Part shown: positions 22,430-36,700 of the stretch, one piece after another | How positions within the stretch are numbered: position 1 is the stretch's first letter | How the letters are laid out: the number at the start of each line of letters is the position of its first letter | Source of the DNA: Opisthocomus hoazin | Taxonomy: Eukaryota; Chordata; Aves; Opisthocomiformes; Opisthocomidae | DNA: 64,000 nucleotides | Assembly (NCBI RefSeq): GCF_030867145.1 | Contig: NC_134415.1 | Span: 18,950,417 to 19,014,416, forward strand | Reading direction: 5' to 3' | The notes under the pieces: generated by a model | Database searches by the model: none | Seen by the model: the letters and a program-made list of their open reading frames with translations, nothing else | What the model was told of the DNA's origin: nothing | Translations under genes and position numbers: made by a program

Positions 22430-25400
22430 GCTGCTGCTCTGCTGCTGCCAGTCCCTGCTCAGTACTTTAGTAGGTTACCGTCCCGAGATATGTGCTACCC
22501 AGGAATCACACACCCATGTTCCCAGCTACTGCCCTGGAGAATTTTTTAACAGAACATATGGGTATCAGGCCTATAGAAAATAAGAGTAACAGGCAAATTT
22601 TATTCCTCCACATCTTTTCTCTATCCAAAATAAAGGGAGAGCATTTGCGGCTTAATAAGAATGAGAATCACCATATTTTTCTCCTATTAAAACAACTTTT
22701 ATCCAGAGATCTGAATCAAATGAATGAAGCCTGACACAAGCCCTGAGACTGGTATTGTTATCCAGGCTGGAAAGCTGATATAAAACTGTGGCTGAATGAC
22801 TTACCCAGGGTCATACGAATACAGAGTCACGAATAGACTCTTACAGTCTTGACAAGTAAAGCCTTACTCTAAACACTAGACTTCTGTACAAGAAAACACT
22901 ATAAACTCCCTAATTACAGCAGACTCCCCAGAACAAAGAAGAGTATGGAGCTGAATAAATGGAAAAGTCAATAGCTGCCGTCTGTACCATACAAACATTG
23001 CTGGCACCAGTGAAAGCAGCATGATGAAGATCACAAACATCCTGAATTCAGCCTGGTCACAGCCTTCTCTTTCTTTTTTGACCCTAATAAGATCAGTCCC
23101 CTCACTGCCTGGCCTGCCGCTCCTGAACTCTTTGTCAGATGATTCCACACGTGAAAACCCGTTAGTCCATAGCAAACGAACCCCTCATGCCTGCTGCTTT
23201 CAGTCTCGGTGTTGCCCTTTTAATCCAAAGGCATAAGGGGGAAGGAGGACTTACGGTTAATCGTTAGCTAAAAAAGTACCAGAGGTTCACTCATGGGAGC
23301 CTTAACAACTATCATGCACTGGAAATGAGCTTTGCTTGCGTATTTTTCTGTAGGAAGAGCTTTACAACTAGTGTCATCTATGCCACACTTCTTCTAGAAG
23401 AAAACACCCAGACACCCAGAGCAAAAGGCCATGTGGCTAGGGCTGCAAGTTTGCTATTAAACTCCCTTCTCATTAAAATGTTCTGTTTACAGACACCCCT
23501 TTTTGCTCAGCATTCAGATTGTTTTTACCTATCTTAAAACAAGAGGTACTGCTCAGAGAAGAAGACTGATAAAACGGTTTCATTCACATCTACATCTGGG
23601 AAAACCCCTGATTTTGCCATTTGAACTGTGCTCCTAGCCTAGGGCCAGCCATCTCCACCCAGAAGAGGATGACTGACTGGCAGCAGAAGGCCACTTGTCA
23701 CTCTGAAATGTGACATGTCTTGTGGAGAACTCCCAGAAGAACATCTTGGACTTTGTCTGGGACCAGTCTGTTGCTGTGACTGGGGCACGGAACAGTATCA
23801 GTAGGGAAGTGCAACGTGCAAGGGCTCAGAGCCTTGGTGCTCTGGCGTTTCTTTCCAGCTGAAGTGAAACATTTGGGAGAGTGAAGCTATAATGCCATTG
23901 ATGTTACCAAAGCAAACTCATCTGGAGCAACTGAGATGTCCAACTTATCACTGATGCAAGGCCCTCTCTTGGTCTTTGCTAAGGATGACGGTTACTTTCA
24001 GAGTATCTAGGAAGAACTTCTCTCTTGTGTCTGATTTCCATAATTAAAAGGCACAGCTTGTTGTTCCAGACCTTGTGAAATGTTATGGATAGACAAGCCT
24101 GGGATGTTGCACAACTGCCTGTTACACTAGCAGGGCTATCTCGGGTGAGAGATCCAGATACTCGTCGTGTTGTTGTTTATAGGACCTATGTCTGCCAGTC
24201 CAAGAAAATGCTAGCCTATTGGTTTTCTGGAAGGGATGCAAACACACCCACATAGCTGGGCTGAGACAAATTCCCACAGCTGAAGTAAGTTTCACAATGA
24301 AGGGTATGAAACTATTAATAAAGTTATAAATGAATAAATACAGCACTGAACCTCTTCCATGTCCCATTCTGTTCTGTTCAGTTCAGTTCAACAAAGCATT
24401 CCAGCTGCCAAACTTTTCCGTCTAAATGATAATGCCAGAAGAAAAATGTCCACTTAGGCTTACTTTTAGGATTTTAATTTTCTGACAGTTTTGCAAATTG
24501 AGTCACTAAGATTGTCAAGGTGTGTTTACTTCTATACTTTACATATTTCTACTTAAAGTACTTCAGCATTAGAGATGTATACTGTTTGGTTGGCCAAGCG
24601 AAATGATTTCTAATCACCTTTCAGAGAAGGCGTTACCATCTTTACTTTGACTATTATTTGAAAAGTATTTCAAAAAAAGGCAACAAAAATCAATTAATGG
24701 AAAATACAACAAACGGCTGAAAGAACTTCAAGAGACACATGGAATATGTGATAGGATGTGTTCTGGGGCTGATGTGGAAAGCAGTGTTTCTGCAGAAATA
24801 CGCAAAAAAAAAAATCAATTTTATGTGCACAAGGAACTGAAGAGTAAATATGTGGTTAGAGATGAACCACTCTGCAGCTGAATGACCTTACAGATAAATG
24901 AAAAAGCAAAATCATGAAGCACACATTTAAGAGTATTTTCACAAACATGCACAGTTCCATACAGGTGAGTGGAGTAGTGTGCTCTGAAAATGTGAAAGAT
25001 AACAGTCTGTAAATAGTTAATGCTGCCATATTTACTCTCATGGAAAAGCTACAGAAATATATACCTACAGGTTTCAGGTTATAGAAATCATCAATCTTCT
25101 TTTGCAAAGTTTTTTTTCCCCCCTAGTGTAAGGGTTACAACATAGCAATAAAAGTAAACAAGATCCTGTGCAGTAGCCCAGAAGTTATGTCTTGTTATAG
25201 GAAAAAAGAAACTCAAATATGTACATTTGGAAGTAAACAAAAGACTTACGATTTCCGAGTGAGTTCTGAATCTGGAAGACGGAGCTCAGCATGGCTTAGC
25301 ACATCGGAAATCAAATTTGGCTTCCAGGTAGAAAGGCATAATATACAATATGCTGAAATAACAGTGCTAGCAGATCCCTTTTGATAATGGGATGACAAAG

Positions 25401-28400
25401 CACAGCGTCTGATCTAACTTCTCTCGTTGGTCTTTTAATGTTCTTCTGATTAAAAAAATAAACAAAACCTGGGTTCACAAACATTAGAAATAAAAAATGC
25501 TGAAAGCATAAACTTCTTGAGTGTAGCTGAACTTGGAAGTTGACTGTTAGCCATAGGTCCTGCTGTTCCACTCCTCCACACCAATGTTAAACAACAAGAG
25601 TGCATTGAGCCTCAGAGCTAAGGAATGAATTCTCACAAAACATATTTTGAATCTAGAGCTGAACATGACTTCCTTGATTATTCCTTCACTTCTCATATCT
25701 TCCTCCCTCAACGCTGTTGCAATGTGTGACTGACCCAGCAGGATTCAGCTTTTACCAGAAAAAATCTGAGCCCTTTTGAGAAGGATAGGTACCAAAATGA
25801 CATCCTGGTCTACAATAAAGAGAATGAATCACTTCACTTGTTACCTGGAGCAACTCAAAGGATTCAGGGTTCTCCAATCGCTTTACCTATTGTTGCTACA
25901 GTCTGTAACAATTCTTAAACATGGAGAGATAGGCCAAAAATAACTGACTTAGTTTCCTCACTCTGTATTTCAAAAGCCAGAAAAAAATTCCATTATGGTC
26001 AGTAAGAATAAAATTTAGATAGACACAAATGAGCTGTTTCTAAAATAAGTAAATAAATGGTTGAAAGATACCTTCGCTGATACTGACATCCTAAAACTTC
26101 CAATAAAGGGTGAATTATTGGACTAGTTTTTCTAAAAAAAATGTCCCTGTACAGAACTAGATGGCAAACTACATGCAAAGAGCCAAAGACCGGTTCTTCC
26201 ACAAGGTATGCTTTTCAGCCTCAACAATTTGTACAGGGAAATACTGAATTATTTTGAATTTTCCTTGCTCCTTGAATGACTTTTAAATCCTGCACTTCAG
26301 AAAAGGGTTAAGGAAATTATTTCAAACTATGTGAAATATAAATAGCAATAACTTACTGCATTTCTTCAGACATGACACTGCCATCTGGCAATTTTCTACT
26401 TCTGATTTTGTTCTCATTCCAAATTTAAAGCAGTTATTTTGACTTTCTGGTTTACACTTACATAGGTGAAAACGTCGATCATTTTCAGATAAAGGTTATA
26501 AGGAGTTCCAAGATTTCAATAGTATTTTTCTCAGAAAGATTTCATGGGGGGAAAAAAAGTTTCCTTGAATTCTGTAGTTATTGTATTGGAGGCAGACCTT
26601 CTTATTTCCATTCTTTAGCAGTATAAATGCATTTTGGGTAAACCCACTGTTGGCTCACAAATACAAGTAGTTCACTGTTTATGTCAAATGAAGCACCTCA
26701 GCTACCCCCCAAAAAATGAACAGAAGATAATCTTTAGAAAATCTCAGATGTGGCCCCTGAGATTTCCCTGAAGGGAAAAGGAAAATATAGTTTTAGTGAA
26801 AAGTCTTCAATTTTATTGTGGTGGTGTCAAATCAAGGCATATAAAGTAACTACTATAAATAACTAGTTTATGTCGCTTGCCTTATTGGTGAGGTTTCAGA
26901 GCAAACACTGCAGGAAGTGAAACAGAAAAAATATTAGAAAAAGATCATTTAACATTGATTTAAAGAACAATAAAAGTGATTAATATGAAATAATCTGAAA
27001 ACAGAAGTTCAATTGTTGTGGTTATTAAAAATGGACTTTGAAAAGACAAACAAATTCTATACAGAGCTACCAAACATACTATGTCTAACTAGGCATTCCC
27101 AGATTTTCAGCTTGTTGGCATCCATATTCACCAGCTGGATACTTTGTACAGGCAACGTTTACAAGATCCTAACATTTTGTAATGTTGAAGTGCTCTCAGT
27201 TTATACTATTGACATAAAACCACTTGCATCCAATGATTGATTAAAGCAGGTGAGAACAATAAAATCTTTGTTGGGAAGATATTACAGTGTATAATTACAC
27301 TGTTCCATGTGTGAACTTCATTTTTCCACTTCAAAGCCTCTTTCATAAAAAATGCAGAAGTGAAAAAGGGAGATGGAATTAGGCATGCCCATCTTCCAAG
27401 CAAGACAAACTCAACATGAGGTTATGTCATTTTCTCCTTGCAGGTCCTTGGAAAGCTGCAGTAGCCAGAAAATGATGAAAATGGAGACAAATGCCCAGGC
27501 CGAAAGCTGGTGAGCTCAAGGGTTTCACTGGTGTGATTCCAGTCGGCGTATAGACCCCTGGCAGATTCAACATAAGTGAGAACAGACCCTTTGGCCTTTA
27601 TTGTAGGTCTGAGTCATACTGTGACCATCCCAGAAGCTATGTTGGTGTAGGAGACCAGCAGATGTCTATCTTCTCCTTCAATAAACTGTATAGCAGGATT
27701 GGAAATGCCTTGAAATAAGAGATGAGATGATCCACAATGTCTGGCATAAATTAATCCTGGACATATCTATATGAAAGCATTGTAAAGCTACCTCCCCAAG
27801 AAATCTCCACAAACAAGATATTTGGATTAATTTTGGTTGGACATAGTAAGTAAATTGTATTTACCATACAAACACCTAAACAGCCAGCAGCTAGATACCA
27901 TGCTGAATAGACTGGGGTCAGATACGCATGAGAATCTCTATGCTTAGCAATACTGTTTTACAGGTGGCTTAGGCAGCAATCAAGACCATTACAGATGTGG
28001 GCCACTGATTGTTTCTTCAGTGTGGTAAATGCTTGGGTTATTTCAAATTACTCTAGAAATAATATGAAGATAGATTATTAAAACAAGTAACTTTTTCATC
28101 TGTGGCCAATCAAACTGTATTGAAGAAATAAATGCTTTCTGCTTTCATGAAGACAAAAAAAAGAGGAAACTCAGTAGCCTTCCAACACCTGTGAGAAGGC
28201 TATCAAGAAGATGGAGCCAGGCTTTTGACAGTGTCGCTTGTGAGAGGAAGACAGACAATGGGCATTACCTGAAAAAAGACAAGTTCAGACTAGATATAAG
28301 GAAAAACTTTTTCATGATGAGGACAGTCAAGCACTGGAACAGATTGCTTAGAAAGGTTATGCAGGTTTCCATCCTTGGAGGTTTTCAAGACCAGACTGAG

Positions 28401-30107
28401 CAAAGCCCTCAGCAGCTGATGCTGTTTTGAGCAAGAGGTGAGATTAAAGACATTCTGAGGTCCTTTCCAACCTGAATTTTCCTATGAACCTAAGAGGCAA
28501 CCTTTGAAGAGTGGAGGCAGTTTTTTAAAAAAAATGCATGCTGTATTTCTTAAGACTATTATGTACTGACTAAGTAATCTTTTCTGTACACATAATAAGA
28601 AAATTCCAAAAGAAGCAAGAAAGGCTTTATATTTATTTATACAGTTTTATATATTTATATGGTTTTCTATTACTGGATGCACTTTTGTCTAAACTCGTCT
28701 TATGTGTTTGGTATAATCTTAATCTCAGACCATTTTGCAAATCAGGTATTACTTTGCTGATAGTGATTGAATTTCATACCAATTTTACAACTTTGTAAAA
28801 AAACTTTAGAGAATTTTGAAACAGGAGAGCAAGCAATCTTTTCTCTTTGTGAGTTAGATGTATGGCAAACTGAAAACAAAACACTGAATATGTAATCATC
28901 ATGTAGGAGCAGTGTCACATAGATTGTACTAGGATAGCACTGAGATCCTGCTCTTAACCAGTTACTGAAAGCTACTGGAAATGCTTCAATGCCAAAAGAA
29001 ATGAGCTGTTGTACCAGTAATTCTCTTTTGGCCACCTTCAAATAAATTCACCATAATGAGGATTTTACTGAAAACCGAAAAAGGCAGCTGCTTCACCCAG
29101 CAATGGTTTGGAACCTCTGTTCCTTCTCCAGCTAGGTGGATGCAGGCAGAATGGTGGTCCTGTTCTCCTCAACGAAGCCGTACAAAAATGAATTCAGTGT
29201 ATATTTAATAGAGTGTTTATATATAACAGAGTAAGAACAAGAAAAACACAGACAGACATAAAGATTCTGGCAGAAAAAGGACATTTTAATATAATTTCCA
29301 ACAAAGCAGACATACAAAAGGGGGAAGGACCTGTGGATTTTCCCACCTCTGACCAAATCGTTGAACCCTCTCTTCCCAAAGCAACAACAGATCTGACTTT
29401 CATCTCACCTCATCATCCTAAATTCTGCAAAAAGCTCACCAATTTCTGTGGTGGCTGTGCTGATTTTTACAGAAAATAAAAATGCAGAAAAAGGTATAAT
29501 TTAAATATTTCTGAATCGATTGCTTCTTAGTTGTTAATTTGATAAACATGTATCTTCTGTAGGTTTGAACATATCAATTCACCATGTATTTCTGAATAAT
29601 TATGAATTTGCCACAGAATTAAGTATCAGCAACTTAAGGAAATACACATCCTTGAGAATGATGTGTGACGTCTGCCAATATACTGTTGTATTTTTATGTG
29701 AACAATCCAAATTCTCCCAAATGCGTGACTATAAACTTATCACTAGCGTGAAAAATGATAGCTTCGATCTGGAAGTATGTATATCTCGGAGAAATAGACT
29801 ATATTTTTCATTGCATTTTTTAATTTGTTTTAGTCTGATGTATAAAATACATTGTTGCACAACCAGATTTTATGCAGTAAAGTAGTACTGAGGCAACAGT
29901 GAACTTGTATATAACTGTATTTAAATTTTCACATCTCCTTTGTGTTTTACAACTGTTTGCCCTGTTTTACTTTAAGCCTATCGAGCGTCATTGTTTCTTC
30001 TGAAACCTGTATAGTCTGTGAGGGTGTATATTTTGCAAAACATTGAATATTCAAATTAAAAAAACAGTTGGGAAATTCTGAACTCTAGAATTACTTTCTA
30101 ATAAAAA
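22430..30107. other. KIF6-KCNK16 intergenic region
   Basis: Must contain the KCNK16 promoter on its left side, but no TATA box or CpG island is visible next to the ATG. Apart from the CR1 fragment at 28187-28495 I recognise nothing. A minus-strand open frame at 22876-23175 has a hydrophobic stretch but no ATG. Confidence 0.6.
28187..28495 (+). mobile_element. CR1 LINE 3' fragment, diverged
   Basis: Degraded CR1 3' end: the block resembling 'KFRLDIRKNFFMMRTVKHWNRL', then TCCTTGGAGGTTTTCAAGACC and a tail ending TCCTTTCCAACCTGAATTTT. It lies in the KIF6-KCNK16 intergenic region. The frame is interrupted. Confidence 0.85.
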
Positions 30108-30113
30108 TTTATT
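30108..30113 (-). terminator. Candidate KIF6 poly(A) signal AATAAA
   Basis: First canonical AATAAA on the minus strand downstream of the KIF6 stop codon, about 570 bases away (plus strand TTTATT). Confidence 0.4.
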
Positions 30114-30684
30114 TTCATATTACAATGCAAAGTCAGTATTCTAATAATCTGATATGAAAAGTACTCTTTCTTGGGGAAAAAAAAATTGGCAAAAGGTCTC
30201 AAATGAAATTTTATAGACTATTGTAACCCAGATAAGTACTGTTTTTGCACAGAAATCTCTGGATGCCAGCTAGATGTAATTAACAAAGACTTTTGCAAAT
30301 CCATGCAAACAAAACTACGGTCAGTAGTAATAAATGTTCTCCAGATTAAAGATATAGAAGAACATTAATACATTAGATAATTTTAACATTTAGAAAACAT
30401 ACAATTAATTCTTAATAAACAAGAATATTTGTCAAGCTCCTGGTTTGGTTGTTTTAGTTTTGCTTAATCTTAATGCAAGCTGAAGATAACTGAGTGCGAA
30501 TATTCAAATATCATTCCCTGGAGAAATGGATTTTGCTGTCAAAGAGAAATAACTTCTATATCTTTAACAATCAAATCTGTACATCTAAGGTGGTTATTCA
30601 TACCTGTTTCTTAACAGAAGAGGAAGGCAAAGAATAAGGTCTTTAACTGTTTCTAAAAGAAAATAGTAGACTGCAACAAGAATT
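30108..30684 (-). other. KIF6: Probable KIF6 3' untranslated region
   Basis: AT-rich sequence between the KIF6 stop and the first canonical minus-strand AATAAA. A donor-like AAACAG|GTATGA occurs near 30603-30614 and might allow further splicing. The extent is inferred only from the poly(A) hexamer. Confidence 0.4.
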
Positions 30685-30701
30685 TCATTTGTTCCCCAAG
30701 C
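30685..30701 (-). CDS. KIF6: KIF6 last coding codons and stop
   Basis: Acceptor TATGTCCTTTCAG|GCTTGGGG. It completes a glycine codon, then LGNK and TGA (30687-30685). The ending QKT-GLGNK parallels human QKQ-CLGSN in length and position, which supports this very short coding part of the terminal exon. Confidence 0.85.
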
Positions 30702-33700
30702 CTGAAAGGACATAAAGAATACATTAGACAGTATTTCAGGTTGTGTTGTCAGTTTTAAAATGAACTTCAGAAACATAAAACAAAAGAAAGGAAAAAAAAT
30801 CTTTTAATTTAATACTTTCAAGACAAAAAAATCATTCATCTACTCTTCTGCATTTTCATTTCTCTACCTCAAGACTGAACAAGGCAACAAAAGAATATGT
30901 TTGCAGAGTAGCCCTATTTAAAAAGCTTTCCAATGCAGTTATTACATGCTTTTCCAACCCCAGCAAGCTCTTGTGAATGTACCTGCTTTAGTACCTCTCT
31001 GTTTAGAAAGCAAATGGTAACAACCTACACTGAGGCAATCTTCTCCAAGACCTCTCATTCCCTCCCGTGTGTTACTGTCACTAAGGATACTGAGCATTCC
31101 CATGCTTTCTGTTTATGAAATGTATTTTCCACTCTGTTAGCTTCTGCACACGTTTATCTTTTCTTTTTTTCCCCAGCTAATGTAAAGTGGGGCCCTCAGT
31201 TTGCTTGTAAGATATTGATCTAACAGTTTGAAAAGGTCAGGATCAATAAAGGGAAGAGCAGTACGTTGACAGTTTTTAGGGCTAGCAGACTTTGATTTGG
31301 CTGAACCTGTGCTTTCTCCTGTGGTTTCCTGCAGGACACTCTGTGTGTAACAAACACGCAGGGAGTGAATACATTTGTGTGCAAATGCAGAAATATTTAC
31401 TGAATATCTCAGTTGAAGAAAGTTTTGGAAGTAGGCAGTGGATCGCTGCACTGGGACTCAGCATACTTAATTTCTATATGAAGCTCTATGACTCAGCTTT
31501 GTGGCTCTGAGCAAATCATTTCTCTCTTTCATCTTGTATATGTTTGAGATTTATTGAGGAAAAGTTCTGTGAGAGACTGATAACATATCAGTTTTTCCCG
31601 CAAAGTATTCAGTCAGAATACATTTCTTCTTCTTCTACTCTTCCTCTCTGCTTAACTCTACTTTACTGCTGATAGCCTTTCTCTGTAAACCAAACCTCAT
31701 ACAAAGCTCCTCATCCCCACCCTCAAAAAGAAAACACTTCAGTTCTCCTTTCCTTTGGATGCAACAGTTATCGCAAACTCCTTGTAGCGAATGATGCGCA
31801 AACACTACAGCGGTTACTGCACCTCTCTTCTCTTTTTAGTCTAGAAGTAAGTTAGGGAAGAGTGAAGTGGTGTGCTCACAGGGAAAGGGAACGCATAACG
31901 CTCCCACAGATATGGGAATTGTGGAGTGTCTCAGCCCGCTTTCTTCTGCCAGTTAGAAAGGCTACCACTGCACCTCATAAATGTCCTCAGGTTTCACTAT
32001 GGTGGTGAAGCACAATGTATTTCCTTAGCAGTACTAATCTGTAGGTTTTACCTTTCTTCATCTTGCTAAATCAGAATTTACAAACTTTTTTGATCAATGG
32101 TTCTTGCTATAGGTAGCTCCATCCTTCAAATCTGGGAGGTTTTCCCTTTCCTCACAAAGAGTCAAGGAAGAAAAGCCTTCTTTTATCTGCCAGATTGACT
32201 CCAAATCCTTCTCAGAACTTGCTGCTGAGCTGTCTCTTACTTACGACATCAGGTCCCTATGTGTTTGTAACATGCTGGTCGTACTTCTGAAGCCTCTTTG
32301 CTTTTTGTTCCCCTGCCTGTGCTTCGTGACTGGTTGAGATATCCTGCCCTGCGCTGTCAGGATAACCAAATGCTACTCCATTCCTTTCCAGCTGTTTAGG
32401 GCAGCATGTAGCCCACCTTGTCTAACTGAACTTCAGAACAATTTTAAAAGTGTTGACTGTTCTTTGTTCTGCAAGAATACCTTTTATAACTTGGGGCCTA
32501 ATAGTTGCCAATGTTGATAATGCCTCATCCCTTCTGCAGCTGATGGACGATGCTAGGTAATAGCCTGTGGCTGAAAAACTATCAGGGTGGAAAAGGCATT
32601 TGAGAGAGACATTCCTGATATGGTATGATTTAGGAGATGACAAGATGTGCTTTTGTTAGTTAGATTACTGTACTTCACAGAAAGTCAGCTTTGGACCTTC
32701 TAAAGGCCTGAAATGTTTGTTGTAAGACACTTATCTCTAACCTTCTGGTGAGCAGCCTATAAATTCAACTTAATTTCATTTGCAGAAGAAACCTGACAAC
32801 AGCTTTTCTAAATAAAGACAAAAGGGATCCCAAAGCCTGTGTAAAGTGTTTGCTTTAGGTGAGTGTAGGGAGGCTGTTTTTTCAGCCACTGTGTGTTTAC
32901 CTGACAGTTTTCTGATAAGCAATGTGATAGCGGAACCCCACTTTGTGACAGTGCTAACACCATCTGCCAGGTGCTGATAGCTTGCTGGATAATGCTGTCA
33001 TCAGCACTCAAGTGCTGATGGAAAGTTATTGCTTCAGTAATCACTACCACTTTCATCTTCTGCTTAATTGGTTGCTGCCGCTAAAAACTATTACTAAAAA
33101 AAAAAAATAGCCATGGGTCATTTTTCTTTATCATGATGAATTACTTTTAGGCTACCTTGCAGTGCCACCATTGTGTACTTACTGCTTTCTGATTCCTGCC
33201 AATTTTACTTATGTACACTGTAGAGTGAAATTTATTGCCTACCTATGACTGCTCTCAGTACCTGATTTGGTGACAAATACCCATAGAAAGTTTCACTAGA
33301 CCTTGATATAGTGAAAGACTTGTTAATGGCATACTCTGCTAGACACAGTGGGCCAGTCTGCCTCATGAGGTAGAGCACAGTGCAATCATTTGCGTAATCT
33401 TTATTTGGTGTCAATTGTTACAGCTAAATTTGTACCAGCTGAAAACCAGGCCAGACAGTTTAAAGGAAATGCATACAGAAAATTTTGGAAGTATTTTAGC
33501 CATCAAGAAACCACATTCAAACGCATTTACTTCAGTGTAAAGGAACACACTGTGCAGGCTGCACAGACATGCACACCCCAGAAGGTTCGCTGGTGGTGGC
33601 TGAGGAAAACAGCCTTCACAGTTTTACAGTGCAGCATTGAGCTACTAAAATAAACACACGTGGAGAACCTCAAGTGTTTAGAACAGCTGAGAACATAATG

Positions 33701-36700
33701 TAATATAACTTAAGCCAGAATCAGTTCTTTCTTGTGTCAGTATAAATATGGACTACAGCTATTATGACTTTAAAATTCTGTACTGTAGATTTTAGTTTGG
33801 CTTCCTATTTTTTGGCATGATTTACCTGTCTTTTGCAGGATGTTCTGTCTTGCTTTCATGAAAGCTTGGATGTCAGCATCAGCCTGGGTGTCTCCAGTCA
33901 GAGAAATAGATGTACTGGAACTTGGTGGGGTCCTGCAATAAGAAAGTATACTTGTGGACCCAACTGAGTAAGAAGGTTATTTTTCTATTCCATTATCTCT
34001 TCTCTTTTTTCAGTGTGGAGGACTTTGTTCTCCAGATACATTGTTAGAGATGGCACAGTTCAGAGGAGAACCAAGCTGAGGACTTCTTAATGCTCTTATG
34101 CAGATTCTTGAGATCAGCCAATATCCTTTTAGTTTGGTAGGGCTACATGCTTATCACCTATTAAAAGTCTCACAAAGGTTTAACAATATTTTACTGTCGA
34201 GTCAAAGACTCACCGCCAAGCAGAAAAGCCTAATACAGTGAGTTTGCCAAAGAAATGGTGGATGTGACTATGCCATATGTTTGCCTCAGGAAAAAATGCT
34301 GCTATTTATTTGAACAGATCAATAGTATTTTTGCCTACTGTAAGGGAATTAAGCTTTCACAGAAATAAACAATCACATGACATTTGCTGGCAGAGGCAAC
34401 TCCTTTACGCTGCTGAGTCTCCAGTCACAGCTGGGGTCTTGTATCTATGCAGTTAAATCATTGACTGACCTTTACTTTTGACAGACCTTCAGATGCTATA
34501 CAATGATGTAGTACATTGAAGCTATTCTAATCAGCTAAGAAAGCTAACAGTTTGGCCCTGTGTCTTTAGCCTTGTTTAAAGATTAAGCACTAATGGTGAA
34601 ATGAGAAATATAGTGATAAAAATTACAATATAGAAGGACAAGCGGAACTAAAGGGAGAAACTTTTTTTTTTTTTTAACATATCCTAGCTTTGTAATTAAT
34701 TTCCACTGTTCCTGACTGGCTATTGCAGTAGAATGTAATTGTGCCTGACATAAAACAGAAGTCTGATATCCTTGTATTTGTGCTACTAATTAAGTCCTCA
34801 ATTGCTGAATTAGTGAACCAAAATGGAAAAAAAGGTAGAAATTACTAGGTACTTCATAAAATATCTCTTTTTATCTAATTTACAAGGTGATCTCAGAACA
34901 CCAGTAAAGGACTATTCTGTTACTGATTTTCATTTGATTAGCAACAATATAAAAAATACACAGGATATTTGAGAAGGTGCTTTCTAAATTCCATTTTAGC
35001 TTCTCTTCTGTTTCTCTTAAACAGAAATGCAATTTAAAACATTACGTTCTGGGGGATGAAATTTTCCATGATTTTTCACTGTTCTAGAAATGGATTGTTT
35101 TGGAAAATGAAGGAAAAAACCCCTTGTGATTTGTTCTTACTAAAGCAGTAGGAAAAATCGTAACTTAATCATATTTCTCTAAGGGTCTTAGTAGCCAGAA
35201 CCGTTAAGCACAATAAGAAGAAACTTCTGGAAGTATACTGACTTGGCATGATGTTTTGATGGGACAAAAGAACATAGAAATGAGCACAGTAGAAAAAAAA
35301 GAGAAGCTGTCAAAAAAAAAAAAAAAAGGTTCTGTTAACCTGCTAAGCAAATTTTCACAAAGCAGTACCTCTTTTGAGAAAACAGGACGTGTAACCTTTG
35401 CCAAGCCTGACACACCTGGGCTGCTGGTGTCATTTTATTTTACTGCAATAATTTGTAGGAGGTAGACTCAAAATATTTCAGGGACAAAATCACAAGAATG
35501 AAAAAATCTCTGCGTAGTTCCTGTATTTGGCAGTACTTACATACTATGATCTCTCTTCCTTTCAAATATTTTTATTTACTCTTGCAGAGTTCCTTTCTCT
35601 TGCTAACAAGACAGAGTCATGAGGATTCACAGGCTCATGGGGAAAAAAGCCTCAGGCCAAACAAGAAACCACCTCTGTAATGCAGCTACCTGGTGTAAAG
35701 CTACAGGACAGCTTTGATGTTGTTTTGGAAGTTGGAGGAAAATCTGAAATTTCAGTTTTATTTTTGTTTTTCAAGGACGCTGTTGTTAAAGAGACTGATA
35801 GAGGGTTATCTAGGCATTATATTATTTAATGGTTTGCTTTTTGCTCTGCATAGCCCAGATATGCTTCTTACCTTGTTTTTAAAGCTGGGTTACTAGAAGT
35901 GATTGAATTGTTTTTCCCAGCTGGATCTTCATTAGGGCTGACTCTTGTGGTCTCTGAAAAACTGGAATGGAAGCAGAAATGAAGGAAAGAATATAGCCCT
36001 CGTGGAGGGAATATCAATACATGCTAAGTGACTACAAAGGAGCTGTTTTTCAAGATTTTTTTTTATCTACAGAAAGCACTTTTTGTTTACTGGAAGAGGA
36101 TTTTCAGTTGAATCCACATGATAATTATGTTTATGTAGAGGATGTGGCTATGAAAGAATGACAAATAAACTCATAAAGATTACACTTTTAGTATTTGCCT
36201 TCTAAGCAGGGCTTGTAAAGCACTTTGATGTATCTGACGTACAGTTTGTAATGGTATATTTAGTTCCCAAACTAACTATTAGCCAAGCGAGGCCTTACCT
36301 CATTTTCCATTCTTCCTTTAGTCAGGCAAAATTATTACCGAAATCAGTGGGAGACTGGATAAAAACTCAGTGAGGACTTTGGGACGTGGCTTGTTGACGA
36401 TAGCCAAATATATTGCAAACAGCTGTTGTGCACTCCTGTCCCTGCACATACTGTTACCAAGGTCCCTCCCCACTAGGAAGGCAGATTGCTGCCACGGGAT
36501 GTACAGGGACTCGCTCTTGTCCCCGGGGGGCTGCATATGCTGGTGTATCTGGTGCCAGTTTTACGGAGTGGAAACACTGAATTACTCAGTTTTAGGGTTT
36601 TTCCAGTAGATGGCAGGATTGGCAAGTTCTTGCTTTTCTAACTCTCCAGTAGTTTATTCATAGTTGGCTGATGAATTGATATTTCTGGCAGAGAATTTGA

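Noticed and set aside
22876-23175. 100-codon minus-strand frame with a hydrophobic stretch (FVIFIMLLSLVPAMFVWYRR) upstream of KCNK16
   Set aside because: It starts at TTG rather than ATG, has no clear splice sites, and I recognise no homolog; probably chance.
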